Positions 10,241 through 20,863 of a stretch of 25,000 bases of DNA are shown here, in pieces (position 1 is the first letter of the stretch; every line of letters starts with the position of its first letter). The stretch covers positions 19,247,710 to 19,272,709 of the forward strand of contig NC_135568.1 of assembly GCF_964340395.1 (NCBI RefSeq), given 5' to 3'. Position numbers and translations under genes: made by a program. The notes beneath the pieces are model-generated. The model was not told the origin of the DNA, did no database searches, and saw only the letters and a list, made by a program, of their open reading frames with translations. This DNA comes from Glandiceps talaboti. Its lineage: Eukaryota; Hemichordata; Enteropneusta; Spengelidae.

Positions 10241-10656
10241 CTGTGCAACTTCCATAGGTGACCACATGGGGAACGTCTGCTAGAAAGCAGGGTATTCTTT
10301 TCTGGGCTGGAATACTTGGGAAAACCATGCTCAACTGGACCGATATATTTTGCTTCAATTGCAGCTTAGAATAATTCTTTAATTTTCAAAAAGTTGTTAC
10401 AATTCTTAAAAGTGAGATTTCATTTTCCAAAAGACAATTAATTTGATCAGTTTTTAGCTATTTCATCACACAAACAGACGTCTGTATCTATCATAGATCT
10501 GTACAGTATCTATTTTGTGCTATAAAGTTGGTATTAGAAAGTGTCTCCATTTTTGGGTATGTAGTATGACAACAGTAAGGGCTTGGTGATCCCAGCAAAG
10601 CCTCCTAGTATCATTTCACACAGAGTTGTCCTGTCATATGAACATGTTTAATGAGA
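10238..10656 (+). repeat. long inverted repeat, left arm
   Basis: This arm aligns with the reverse complement of 10978-11446 along its whole length, at roughly three quarters identity by eye with several gaps. Shared landmarks, in order, are CATGGGGA, TTACAATT, GATTTCATTT, TTGATCAGTTTTTAG, TATGACAACAGT and AGAGTTG. Either one dispersed repeat landed twice in opposite orientation, or this is an old foldback element. No coding content. Confidence 0.8.
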
Positions 10657-10739
10657 GTAATCCATAATACCAATACTATTTCAAATTCAAGTGCAATTAA
10701 TTATGAAAGGAAAATTAGAAATTATAATAGTCATTGGTG

Positions 10740-10870
10740 CCTAATTATGTGCTTATTTATTATATATTATTATTTATCATATATTAGTATTTATCATATA
10801 TTAGTATTTATTATATTAGTACTTATTACTTATTAGTGATTATTTATTATATGTTATTATTATTACCCTA
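10740..10870 (+). repeat. AT-rich imperfect repeat in inverted-repeat spacer
   Basis: A degenerate recurrence of AGTATTTATCATATATT-like words of about 25 bp and TTA triplets occupies much of the spacer between the two arms. Confidence 0.75.
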
Positions 10871-10977
10871 AAGTTATTATTATCATTATTGTTATTAAGA
10901 TAGAATTTAATAGAAGGGCCGGCAAAGAAAATTTATCTTAAGTGTGCTTCTTTGAACTAGTATTGGCAAAATAAACC

Positions 10978-11446
10978 ACTTTCATTAATTTTGTTCACAT
11001 GACCATGTATCCCAGGATGAGGTGGGCAACTCTTTGTGAAATGACATAGGGAGGCTATGTTGAAACCCCCAAAACCCAAACTGTTGTCATAATACACACC
11101 TTAAAAAGGGTATGACCCTTCCTTATACCAACTGTATCACTCAAAATACATACTATACAGGTCTATAATACATGCCGATGTTAGTTCATATGATGTAATA
11201 CCTAAAAACTGATCAAAAGAATTATTTTTTTGAGAAATGAAATCTTACTTTTAGCAATTGTAAGAATTATTTTGAAAATTACATAATCATTTTGAGCTAC
11301 AATTAAAATAAAATCTACCAGTCTAGATGGGTAAGGTTTTCCAAAATCTTCTGGCTCAGAAAAGTATATACCCTATGTCATACCTTATGACATACAAACT
11401 TTCCAACAGACCCTCCCCATATGGTTCATGGGAGTTGCCCCAGCTA
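10978..11446 (-). repeat. long inverted repeat, right arm
   Basis: Reverse-complement partner of 10238-10656. It is somewhat longer because of insertions such as a short duplicated ATGACATA-type block near 11376-11394 and extra sequence near 11010-11030. Confidence 0.8.
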
Positions 11447-11981
11447 TGTATTCATGAATGGTAATTTTTGTAATTGCTCAAGGTCAGGTTTCAAAAGAAA
11501 GCTAGTTAGTTGAATTAATTATGCACTAAATATTGATTTTTGATTACAAATATGGCCGCCAATTACATTTGCATATGTCGAAAAAAAGAACGACATGCAT
11601 ATTTTCCATATGACATGTCACCTTTGTGCCAGTTTTGAAAGAAATCGGATATTACAAGTCAGAGAAATGACATATTACGGACAGATGGAAGCCCATTGTA
11701 ATAGTCACACACTTTGGGGGACTAAAAATGCTTTTGCTGGACAAATTCTGTTCCCTTTTCTAAACATTGTAATCTCTGCTTGACATAGAAATATAACCAT
11801 AATATTTGTGTTCAAAATTTCAATTGATAAATATTGAATCAAACTTTTCTGCTAGCAATACTCGTTTTAGTGATGTGCACAAATTTTAGATTTAGCAAAA
11901 CCAATTGCAACCTACTGGAGCATTTTGGTTTACACCAGTTGTATTTCTATTTTTATTTATACTGCCATTGTAAAAATAATT
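11447..11981. other. non-coding; probable dispersed-repeat fragment
   Basis: The frame from 11595 (62 codons, true ATG) shows no domain. The phrasing around 11545-11700 (ATGGCCGCC, GTGCCAGTTTTGAAAG, GGACAGATGG) resembles non-coding dispersed repeats common in invertebrate genomes. This is recalled style, not a database match. Confidence 0.35.
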
Positions 11982-12165
11982 ATTCCCATGAAATAAAAAC
12001 TACTCCATGGTAAAAAAAAAAATAAAAAAAATATCAAATTAAAAAAAAAATCGTTCCATGGAATAAGAACGACTCACATGATAAAAAAAAATAGTCCTAT
12101 ATTTTACAAAAAATATTACATGAAATAAAAACTTCTCCCAGGGTAAAGAAATACTCCAATTTTTT
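11982..12165 (+). repeat. A-rich degenerate repeat, about three ~65 bp units
   Basis: The pattern CCATGAAATAAAAACTACTC followed by an A-rich run recurs in decayed form near 11985, 12054 and 12119, with CATGG/CATGA words at similar places. Confidence 0.6.
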
Positions 12166-12186
12166 TTTAAAATTTTTTTTTATAGT

Positions 12187-12192
12187 TTTATT
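12187..12192 (-). terminator. polyadenylation signal AATAAA
   Basis: Minus-strand AATAAA about 136 bases downstream of the TGA of the ORF at 12328-12801. The spacing suits a short 3' UTR. A/T-rich sequence yields this hexamer often, so support is moderate. Confidence 0.4.
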
Positions 12193-12327
12193 TTGAGCGG
12201 GTATTTTGTATGTTTTTTGTTTTTGTTTGTTTTTTCTTCAGGAATTGGTGTTTTGATTTTGATAACATGATACTTTTCTAAATGAAAACCCCTCCCCTCA
12301 ATTGCAAAACATTTTAATCCTAATTTT

Positions 12328-12801
12328 TCATCTGCCCACCCCAATGCTATATTTTTGTCTACTTATTAACAATGAAACTGGCCAAACTGTCTTCCATTGT
12401 TCTCCTAACCAAACGCTTATAAAGTACCCACGTGCAAAAGACAAAAATAACAGGTCACTTATCCAAACATAACAACAGGTAGACATCACTTCAGGCATTC
12501 TCCAATTCCATCTTCTCAAGTCATCCATGGCAGTCCTTATATTCAACTTCAATTCGTGTAGTAGACGTATACAGCGGCAGACAATGACATGTAGTACAGA
12601 CAGCAAATACACCCAGAAATACATAACCATCTTCTCTTCTAACTTTCTTCCAACCAAACCTCTCAAACTGCAACAAACCACTTCGACCAAACCAAGCATA
12701 CTTCCAGAAAATCTTCCATCCGTTCTTTCTCTCACCAGGTCACGTATGTAGCACAGAACTAAGTAATACAGTGTCAGCAGGCAAAGGCATCGGGCATCCA
12801 T
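12328..12801 (-). CDS. putative multi-pass membrane protein, 157 aa
   Basis: This is the longest open frame in the window that is not repeat-derived. It extends a further nine codons upstream from a TTG, but the first ATG, at 12801, has a strong context (A at -3, G at +4), so I start there. The product begins with a signal-anchor-like stretch (residues about 3-20, Leu/Tyr/Cys-rich). It continues with a weaker hydrophobic segment (about 36-52), a clear membrane segment (57-79), a charged loop with paired Trp residues (about 80-100) and a long hydrophobic stretch (about 102-130). Cysteines are frequent. The C-terminus is basic. I recognise no family. A TATA box lies about 56 bases upstream, and CCAAT and E2F-like sites lie further out. 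An AATAAA follows the stop by 136 bases, so a compact single-exon gene is possible. A GTGAGA word after codon 22 could instead be a splice donor, making this a first exon. Confidence 0.5.
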   Translation of the reverse strand: MDARCLCLLTLYYLVLCYIRDLVRERTDGRFSGSMLGLVEVVCCSLRGLVGRKLEEKMVMYFWVYLLSVLHVIVCRCIRLLHELKLNIRTAMDDLRRWNWRMPEVMSTCCYVWISDLLFLSFARGYFISVWLGEQWKTVWPVSLLISRQKYSIGVGR

Positions 12802-12829
12802 CTTTTTTGTAGCGTGAGCTGCGGTCAAA

Positions 12830-12961
12830 GACGGCTTTCACAACGGGATAACTCTCTATATATACACAACTCCAGGTGTTAAATTCCAATTGTCAATGAG
12901 AACCAATCACAATAAAGGCATCCCCAAACCACCAGCTTTGAATTGACATTTTGGCGGGAAA
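12830..12961 (-). promoter_or_regulatory. candidate promoter: E2F-like, CCAAT and TATA sites
   Basis: TATATATA lies at 12857-12864, which would place transcription initiation near 12830 on the minus strand, leaving a 5' leader of about 30 bases. CCAAT (12903-12907, inverted relative to the gene) would lie near -75. TTTGGCGGGAAA at 12950-12961, matching the E2F consensus, would lie near -120. The order and distances are textbook for a TATA promoter. Another CCAAT lies at 13025-13029. Confidence 0.45.
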
Positions 12962-14097
12962 CAATTGTCTAATGATATCCACTCATAGTGACGCGAGGTA
13001 TTGCACCTGTTGTAATGAGAAACAGCCAATCAAAGTGCACAGTACAAATTGTTTTCTTTCTGTGAATTTACAAGTATTTCAAAAAACATCATTGCATAAC
13101 ATACACGGGGGTTCACACTACACTAATAAATTGTTTGTCTCGAAATGCAAATACGGAAATTTGGCAATATACGTTTGCGAAAGTGCTCAGAACGCAGAAG
13201 TCAGGATGTGTTTCCCCCGTTTGAATTACATTCCGTAAGTATAACATGTCATAAAATGTAAATACGATCAGTACGATTTCACCGGTACCTGCAGCATCGA
13301 ACGTACATTTATTGGCGACACAATTCAGTATCACCAGTACCTCTGTTGACCTGTATTAAAAGAATTTTTTTTGAGAATTTATACGCTGTCAGTCAGATTT
13401 ACTGTCTTTTTATGGTGACAGTTTTTACATTATTGATTACTGAACACGGCTTCAGACTTATTTGTTGTCGTCTAGCTTATATACAAGTTTCCATCCCATA
13501 TCCATTGACTCCTCAACACGTCATCAATATAATTTAGTAAGCTTATTTATTTTTTTTACAAAAAAGCTGACGCAAGTAATAATCCCAGAATGTAATGTAA
13601 ACATGTGTTCCATAAATAGTTCAGACATAAACGTAACTGCGATTTTCCACATCTCTATGTTAACGTCGCAGTTTTTACAATCCGGGATACAAGAAAACAT
13701 TTTTAGTTGTATTTCAGCAATTGCATTATTTTCCTCCCGTTTAAAATCAGTTATAGTCTATATTCCATGTTTTCTCTTAATTCCAGAATGATTTACAAAA
13801 TATACAATAAACTATTGTATTATATTAGTTTCAGTGCACACATTTGAGGGCGTTCTACATAATTTAAGATAATTTATACAGGGGATTTCTTCAACATTCT
13901 ATTATAGTTAATGCTAAATTGATAAGATGTCATCTAATTGTTTATGCATCAAATATTGGGCTTGCGTTATGAATACCAAGAGATGGTTAAGTTTCCTTGG
14001 TAGTATATATAATACTGTAAGTACCATTTACATTGTAATATACTGAAGAAAGATATAAAAAAATCAGATAACGACCGTTTAAAAGAGTTATACGTTA
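12962..14097. other. stretch with one weak plus-strand exon candidate
   Basis: From an ATG at 12972 a plus frame stays open to a perfect donor GTAAGT at 13235 (88 codons, no domain seen). It starts just past the E2F-like site, so a divergent transcript is conceivable but weakly supported. Frames at 13346-13791 lack convincing starts or composition. The rest is AT-rich and featureless. Confidence 0.3.
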
Positions 14098-14123
14098 TAA
14101 TATAATAATAATAATAATAATAA
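14098..14123 (+). repeat. (TAA)n microsatellite
   Basis: About eight consecutive AAT/TAA triplets. Confidence 0.95.
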
Positions 14124-14973
14124 TGTCACTATTTATTTCGCGACTGAGTGCACAATTTAACGCTTTGATTGATAATTCACGTTTATCAACTAAGGGAAAT
14201 GTCACTCTTTAGTATAGTCTGGTTTTCTTTGAGTAATGTTCAAATGTCTAGTATTTGTTTTTCATTGAGCGATCTAAGATTGAAAATCACCAAAGTTGCG
14301 CATCTATTTGAACCGCCAGCAATTGTTATCACATCGCCACCTATTGGCAGCGAAAATGAATGCTACCGCATATCATATGTGTACTGTATGTATGTGTTCA
14401 CACATTAGTATATATCTGTGTAATAAGCTACACAGACTTAGGAGACGGGGCAGGTCACCGACACCATGGGCACTAATTGCGGTTAAAACAAATGTTATAA
14501 TAAATTACAATAGCCTACTCTGAATATGAGAGTGTAATCTCACTCGTTAACATAAATAAACAGTTGATACAAAACATTTCAATACAAAAAGCAAACATGA
14601 ATTGACTTTCAAAAAACACCACCGGATCAATTTCAAATAATTTACATGAATACAGTACGTTATTCTTAAATGACATTACGTCTCATTTTATCAAATACAA
14701 AATATGAACAGGCGATTTAAATCGACGGATATAAAATGGGACGACTTTTTCTCAACAACAATAAATGTTACTGGCAAGTTTAGATAGAGTATAACATAGC
14801 TATAATAAAACTGCCGTGGAGTTACCGTACACTGGAATAGAGAAAAGAAAGTTCACATAGACAGAATAAACCCGATAGCTTCAGACAAAAATACCCACGC
14901 AATTCACAAATATTTGTTAACGATAACTAAGCAAATAGTTGAACTTGATAATTCACGGAAAGCAATGAATTAG
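14124..14973. other. non-coding stretch 5' of the 15 kb pseudogene
   Basis: Two overlapping open frames (14169-14523) have no domain and the first has only a TTG start. The sequence up to 14973 would be upstream or intronic to the transmembrane exon. No promoter is evident. Confidence 0.4.
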
Positions 14974-15680
14974 CAATTTAACGTAGAAATCCCTAGAAGG
15001 AGAGTCTTGTCCCTAGACGGACAAAGCTATGTCCCTCCTCACAATTCTGGCAGACAAAACACGAAGTTCGAGAGCAACGAATCGAAGGATGTCAGTGTTT
15101 ATAGAACGTGGGAAATGTTGGCTGTTTTAGCAGTGATAGCAAACTTATGTGTCGTATATATCCACTTATATTACCTTGAAAATTATTTTCTCAAGACAAG
15201 CTTCTTTGTCAATGTTAACAACATGTACTCAAGGTAAGATAGGAATTCTTTTCTTGTCAAATAAGATATCCAAAGGTATATATTTTCAATACTTTCGCTG
15301 ATTTTATTCTCCAAAGTTATGGAGCGTTGTTTGTACTATGTCTATACATAGAGTAATGAATCGCTGATCAAAAGACAACCCATAAATTTATGTATGATTA
15401 ATTTCTTTTTATCATTTCAACAGGGAATCGTGAAAAATTGAAGAATTGAACAAATGGAAGACAGAACTTGAACAGAAGCAGAGGGGAGTTTATGACAAAC
15501 AAGACGGAGTAGAAGAGAAACTCGAAGATCATGAGAAAAGAAATTAAATACTTGACGGCACTCAACAACAGCTACAAAATCCAAAAATGAACTCGTACAG
15601 AGAAAGAGATCTGAGATAAGAGAGATAACAGTCTTCATGAAAACGACCTCATCAATAACTTTAGTCCGATGGATATGGGT
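14974..15680 (+). pseudogene. type II membrane/coiled-coil gene fragment, broken
   Basis: Exon 1 is open from 14974 to 15233. Its hydrophilic N-terminal part (Ser/Asn/Pro-rich, a TTG at 15007 where copy B has ATG) leads into a membrane helix of about 20 residues after RTWEM, then a Tyr/Phe-rich stretch ending MYSR. It stops in phase 2 at the donor AAG|GTAAGA. The intron ends at a fine acceptor, TTTCAACAG (15415-15423). Read in phase, the next exon gives R-E-S, a TGA at 15431, then 37 open codons of clear coiled-coil character (KIEELNKWKTELEQKQ) up to a TAA at 15545. Coiled-coil-like sequence resumes in another frame from about 15586 (NELVQRKRSEIREI). Membrane anchor plus coiled stalk is the plan of many type II surface receptors, but no head domain follows. 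Two stops and a frameshift indicate a pseudogene. Exon 1 is the best preserved of the three copies. Confidence 0.65.
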
Positions 15681-16446
15681 ATTGCTTCAAATGTTGTACT
15701 TGGTTTAATCAGGGTTCAGAACTATTTGTCAGCAATTATTCAAAACTAGTGACCTTACGGACACGTGAGCTTAAAGAGGGGTCATATGTGACTGGAAGTT
15801 TGTATCGCACTCCATCTCTACCTCAGTCGAAAATTTCAAGTCACGAATTTCACGTTTGTGTTGGAACAAAAGCTTAACACAATACATTGGTTCACCAACA
15901 AAGTTGTATTTAGCTTGTATCATATTTATGAATATACATATAGTATGTGGGCATATACTATATGGGATACCGATATGTGTGAACAATTATACTTACACAG
16001 TGTGTGGGTATACGTATATACTGTTATGTATATGAACACATATATACGGAATATAGATATCAAAGTATATGGATACATATATGCATAGCCATGGTATGAA
16101 GGGCGCCCAAATTTGTTTTTACTTTAAATTCTTGTTTTATTCCAGTGGTTTACAGTGTAATTACGTATGTGTCATCTTTTGACTGTCAACTGCCACCTGT
16201 TGATACATAGGCCATTTCATGACACACAGATCTACATTTCATTCATTTGTCTTTGTAACTAAAACAATCACCTGGATTTCGATTGACAATGTAAACATAC
16301 TTGTTATGTTGATAATGAGAAGAACTTCTAGAGTTTTCAATTAATCACTGACAACAGTGGCCGTTCTATTAAATCGTAATCGTCGTGCGGGTGAAGTTTG
16401 TAAATCTGGTGTTGGAAGAGTCAGCCCGTGTTTTCCTCTCCTTAGA
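15681..16446. other. non-coding stretch
   Basis: AT-rich. 15920-16085 is full of ATATAC/GTATAT words. No gene is recognised. The segment ends in a strong polypyrimidine tract and CTTAG acceptor just before 16446, which could open the copy B exon. Confidence 0.45.
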
Positions 16447-16758
16447 ATGTCGTTGAGTGCTCCCTACTGTCGCCCTGGTGGACATAGCAATCACGGAGCC
16501 GCGCCTCTGGACCCAGCCTCTGGAGAGACAAGGCCCGTGCTGCGGAGAACGCGATGTGTTCGAATAGCAACTCACTTTCAGAAGTCGAACATAGTTACTA
16601 TGCACAACGAAAGTTGTCAATGTAAATAGAACGTGGAAATGTTGGACTGTTTTTGCAGTGATAGCAAACTTACATGTCGTATATATCCACTTTTATTACC
16701 TTGAAAATGATTTTCTCCAGACGAACTTCTTTGTCCATATTAACGACACGTACTCAAG
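16447..16758 (+). pseudogene. transmembrane exon, copy B
   Basis: A good acceptor (TTTTCCTCTCCTTAG) is followed by ATG at 16447 and a Pro/Gly/Arg-rich N-terminal part open for 60 codons to a TAG at 16627. Its start, MSLSAPYCRPGG, loosely matches the beginning of the 15 kb copy (LSLDGQSYVPPH). The membrane half is open in a shifted frame (AGA ACG TGG onward) through MYSR-type TYSR to the donor AAG|GTAAGA (intron from 16759). It has the same one-base loss and gain as copy A but keeps Tyr where A has a stop. The two halves are out of frame, which marks it as broken unless an unseen splice joins them. It lies 1.2 kb downstream of the 15 kb copy on the same strand. Confidence 0.6.
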
Positions 16759-18052
16759 GTAAGATAGAAAGTCTTTTCTTGTCAAATAAGATATCCAAAT
16801 CTATATCTTTTTCAAGACTGAATTCACTCATGTTATTCTCCAAAGTTGAGGTGCGTTGTTTGTAATATGCATTCCTTTGATCATACAGGTGATTAGTAAT
16901 ACCATTTATTAAGTTATTGATGACAAAGAGAAGTAGACTAAAGATTCACACACTCATCATTCTTAGTTGAAACTAAATATTTTCACTTGCCATTTTAATG
17001 TAAGATCTAACCGTAAGCTTATTTGTCTGAGAAGCAAAACTAGCCGAAGATTTTAAATTGTTTTTGTATTCATTTACTCTTGAACAGTATAAAGTGTGAA
17101 ATGTGGCCAGTAACTATAGTATGGTCGTTCATATATTTATATGTCTGAATATACATTAACTGGGACCCCTCCAGATAAGAGAGTTGATTTGTTGTTTGTA
17201 GTACAATGATACTACTGTCTTGTAAAACTGTTGCATATGTCAATGAGAGTAAATGAGAGTCAAACAGTCAAAAGTGCACGTGAGCAAGTAGAGTTTATTT
17301 TCGACAATTTAAATTTCTTGAAACATTTACTTTCGTCGAAAAATTGTCGTAAATCACCAACAAATTTCAACAAAAATGAAAACTTATCTCAATAAAATAA
17401 TGTTAACATGAAATAGAAAATGTGTTTCCTTCGAAATACTACAAATAAATAGTTAAAGATCCAACCCTCTCCCCACATCACATCACAACTAACAGTGGTG
17501 GCAGTGGTGGGATGCCAAAAAATCATAAAAGAAATGCAATAAATAGATAATAGAAGATTGGGCATAGTAACATTTGACCCTCCCCTTAATTCGATTTCAT
17601 AAAATACTACACCCCACACCCCCAACCAAAATTCTCACTCGGTACCCCCGCCGGCCAAACTCTACAGGTATTAGTGAAGAAAAAGAATACTATTCTTAGC
17701 CTGTACGGCTTGGCATGGAGGAGTGGCTTGAAATTTTAGTGATAGAGATTTAAATGAAAGTCATCAAAAATCGCAAATATCTTAATTAATAAATCTAACT
17801 TCACAATTGTTACGTTTGTATTTTTAAAAGGCTAAATCTCACTTTTTTATTAAACAAGCAAGCTGGAGGCGAAGATTTTACATAATCTTTATCAACGAGT
17901 GCGGGCGCTGTTCAATGTATGTTGAACACCCATAAACCTGTGCGTTACACTGGGCGACGTACTATAGTCTATGGTGTTTTCCTAAATGATATGAATCCTG
18001 CTACTAGTACTACAGATGTATCAATAGACGCTCTATACTAGAAGACAATTTA

Positions 18053-20080
18053 GGGACCGGTCAGTTTCTCCAGCCTGGGGGGGGGGGGGGTGGATTCTTA
18101 AATCGGGCCGACAAAAAGTCACTGACCCCCCCTATCTGTAAAACCCAAAACAGGCTGACCCCCCCCCCCCCTATCACTTAATTCTAAAACATGATGACCC
18201 CCCCCCCCCATATATGATATTCGCATGAGTGACAGGTATTTTTTGATCGTGATTCAGTGTGGACTGCTTGACTGTCTTGCATCTACTTTATAAGATCCCG
18301 GGTTAGCACTATCATAATTATAATTATTGACTACACAGGGTAAATATATTTGAAAAGGAGTTTAATAGCATCTTGACAGTAAAAGGTAGGGGGAAAGCTT
18401 GAGAAGGGAATATGTACAGCTGTCATGGGGGGTCCTTGGGGGTCTCCCCCTAGAAGCTCAGGAGGTTTTTAACTCTGAAAAGTCAATTTTGAGACTATTC
18501 AGACATTTTTAGAAAATCATTTCCAAGCTTTACAAGACAGCACCAACATGTAAAAAGCAACTACATAAGGTTGAAATATTTTTGAAATATAGTTTGATAG
18601 GATCTTGACAGTAAGAGGTAGGGGAGAGATCTTGAGACTGGGAAGTGTACACCTCATGGGGGGGGGGGGGTCCTAGGCGGTCTCCCCCTAGAAGCCCTGG
18701 AGGTTTTTTCCCTGAAAAGTCAATTTTGAGACTATTCAGACCCTTTCAGACAATAATTTCCAAGCCTTACAAGACAACACCAACATGTAAAAAACAACTA
18801 CATAGGGTTGAAATACTTTTGAAATATACTTTGATAGCATCTTGACAGTAAGAGGGGAAGAGCTTGAGACTGGGATATGTCCACCTCATGCGGGGGGTCT
18901 GAGGGGGTCTCCCTCTAGAAGCCCTGAAGGATTTTTACTCTTATAGCCAATATTTACGCTATTTAGACCCTTCAAGCAATAACTTAATCCATGCTTTACA
19001 AGACAGCAAGTATCAGAAACTATTCTTTATAACTTACACTAAGGGTTGAAATATGTTCTTAAAAAGTTAAATGGCATCATTATATACATGTAGGTCAGCA
19101 CATCTAATGGTAGTATCATTGGTAGGGGAGATTTGGAGATTAAGGCAATTTTAGACTATCTTGGCAAACATTTCACATCTTGAAAAGACAATATCATCTC
19201 AAATTAGAATAGGGTGAAAATATTTAAGAAAAGTTTAATACCATTATGACAGTAAAAAGGTTTTTGGTGAATCTGATTGTTGGTTGAATGCATGAGTGAC
19301 CTCTGGGGGTGAGGAAGTCCTTGGGGTTTTCCCCCTGGCAGATATGGAGTTTTTTGCTTGAGATACTAAGGCAATGTTTAGGTTATTCATAACCTTTGAG
19401 GTAATATTTCCAAGCTTCGAAAAGCTAAGTAAACCTAAATGTACATTTTAAATGAGTTTCCTATATCACATAAAATAGACATGTAACATTAGTATAGGGG
19501 CATTAATATATGTATAATAAAGTCACCGGTATGTTAGAGAACTTTAGGTGGTCATACCTAGTGTATAATAGAAACTGGAATCTGATGAGATGTGGTGATT
19601 TGTAGTGTCAATAACATGACGAGTAGAACAATTTAGATTAACTTCATTTATAAACTATCTATGAAAATTGCCGTTACGAAACCTTCAATTCACAAGTTCA
19701 CTTTTGCCCCAAACTGCAATATAAGTGAAGCATTGATTGTGAAACAGCCAAGCATTTACATGACATGTTCTGTAATTAGTGTGGTAGCTAGGTAATACAT
19801 GTATATGTATATGTATAGTTATGTTTGAACTAATAAGTAATATTAAAGAATTCATGTAAGAAACAGGGACAAGAACAAATATTGACATGTACCACATTTC
19901 AGACAAGGCTATATGCCATTGTAGAAAGGATTTTTTTCTTCCATCACAATTTAAAACACAATGACCCCTCCCTATCCACAATGTTCAAAACAGCATGACC
20001 CCCCTACTGCCAATTTCAAAAACAGGGTGACCCCCCCCTACCAATCCACCCCCCCCAGGCCGAAGAAACTGACCGGTCCC
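18053..20080. mobile_element. PIF/Harbinger-like DNA transposon, non-autonomous, 2028 bp
   Basis: The element interrupts copy B exactly where copy A reads ACAATTTAAAGG. It is flanked by a TTA duplication (18050-18052 and 20081-20083). Its ends are inverted repeats GGGACCGGTCAGTTTCT, extending with mismatches into CAGCCTGGGGGG and TGGATT, about 45 bp. A 3 bp TWA-type duplication with GG-starting termini is typical of the PIF/Harbinger superfamily; the assignment is inference. No transposase or Myb-like frame is seen. C-rich subterminal repeats (TGACCCCC at 18123, 18156, 18195 and 19962, 19996, 20028) lie at both ends in the same orientation. The middle is a decaying minisatellite. A truncated relative lies at 4643-5210. 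Confidence 0.85.
18361..19440 (+). repeat. ~235 bp internal repeats of the transposon
   Basis: TCTTGACAGT marks units at 18371, 18603 and 18840, with a decayed TATGACAGT at 19245. Each unit has CATGTAAAAA, GGTTGAAATA and a GTCTCCC-TAGAAGC block. The first two or three units are well conserved; later ones have diverged and contain indels. Confidence 0.85.
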
Positions 20081-20721
20081 TTAAAGGTAGGGGAAATATA
20101 TTCAAGACAAAAAATTGCAATATTTAGACTGTAGACAAGGAACACAACAAATTACGAAATACTACGCGGACATGAGCACTCCGTGACGACTGTCCAAACA
20201 CATTTTATTAGTGTTCAAAGATCTTTTGAAAGTGACAGATGCCTGACCTGACGTAACACTTTTCAAAGATTCCAGACTGTTTCTCCAGGGCGAGACTCGG
20301 GGACTGCAATCCATGGATACATATTATTCTTCAATTTCCAATGCGAAATGTAGCTATAAACTCCAGACGACAGTACCGCAAGCAGCAATGGATAAAATTC
20401 TTCGAAAATGTAACCTCTTTATCATTATGGTAACCCATATCTATGTTTTATTCTCGCCTCTCTCCAGGAAACCAGGAGACAGTTGAACATTCCGTTCAGT
20501 CAACTGAAATGCACGATTGACTACGTCAGAGACCCAGGTCCATGATATCTGAAGACGTCATCTGCGTAAAACCTGAAGTTGAAATGGATCATTGTGACAA
20601 TAGCTCCATATAAATGGATGCAGAAACATTTTAATACTATGTGTCTATGAGATTTAAGCTACCATTTGTGGCTATTTTATACAGTAACACAGAAAGTTTT
20701 TTTTTTGCAGGAAAAAGCACA

Positions 20722-20863
20722 TAAGTAAGTAAGTGAGTGAGTGAGTGAGTGAGTGAGTGAGTGAGTGAGTGAGTGAGTGAGTGAGTGAGTGAGTTAGTGA
20801 ACTGTGACAGACAGGCAGACAAACAAATAAACAAACAAACACATATGTACGTACGTACGTACA
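20722..20863 (+). repeat. compound microsatellite in copy B
   Basis: Counterpart of 3166-3289: a longer GTGA tract (20722-20800) and a shorter CGTA tract (20847-20863). Confidence 0.95.

Noticed and set aside
15417-15638. Minus-strand 73-codon frame with hydrophobic stretches
   Set aside because: It is the antisense shadow of the plus-strand coiled-coil exon, which joins in phase to the upstream exon.
20637-20834. Minus-strand frame with Leu-Thr-His-Ser repeats
   Set aside because: Translation of the GTGA microsatellite.
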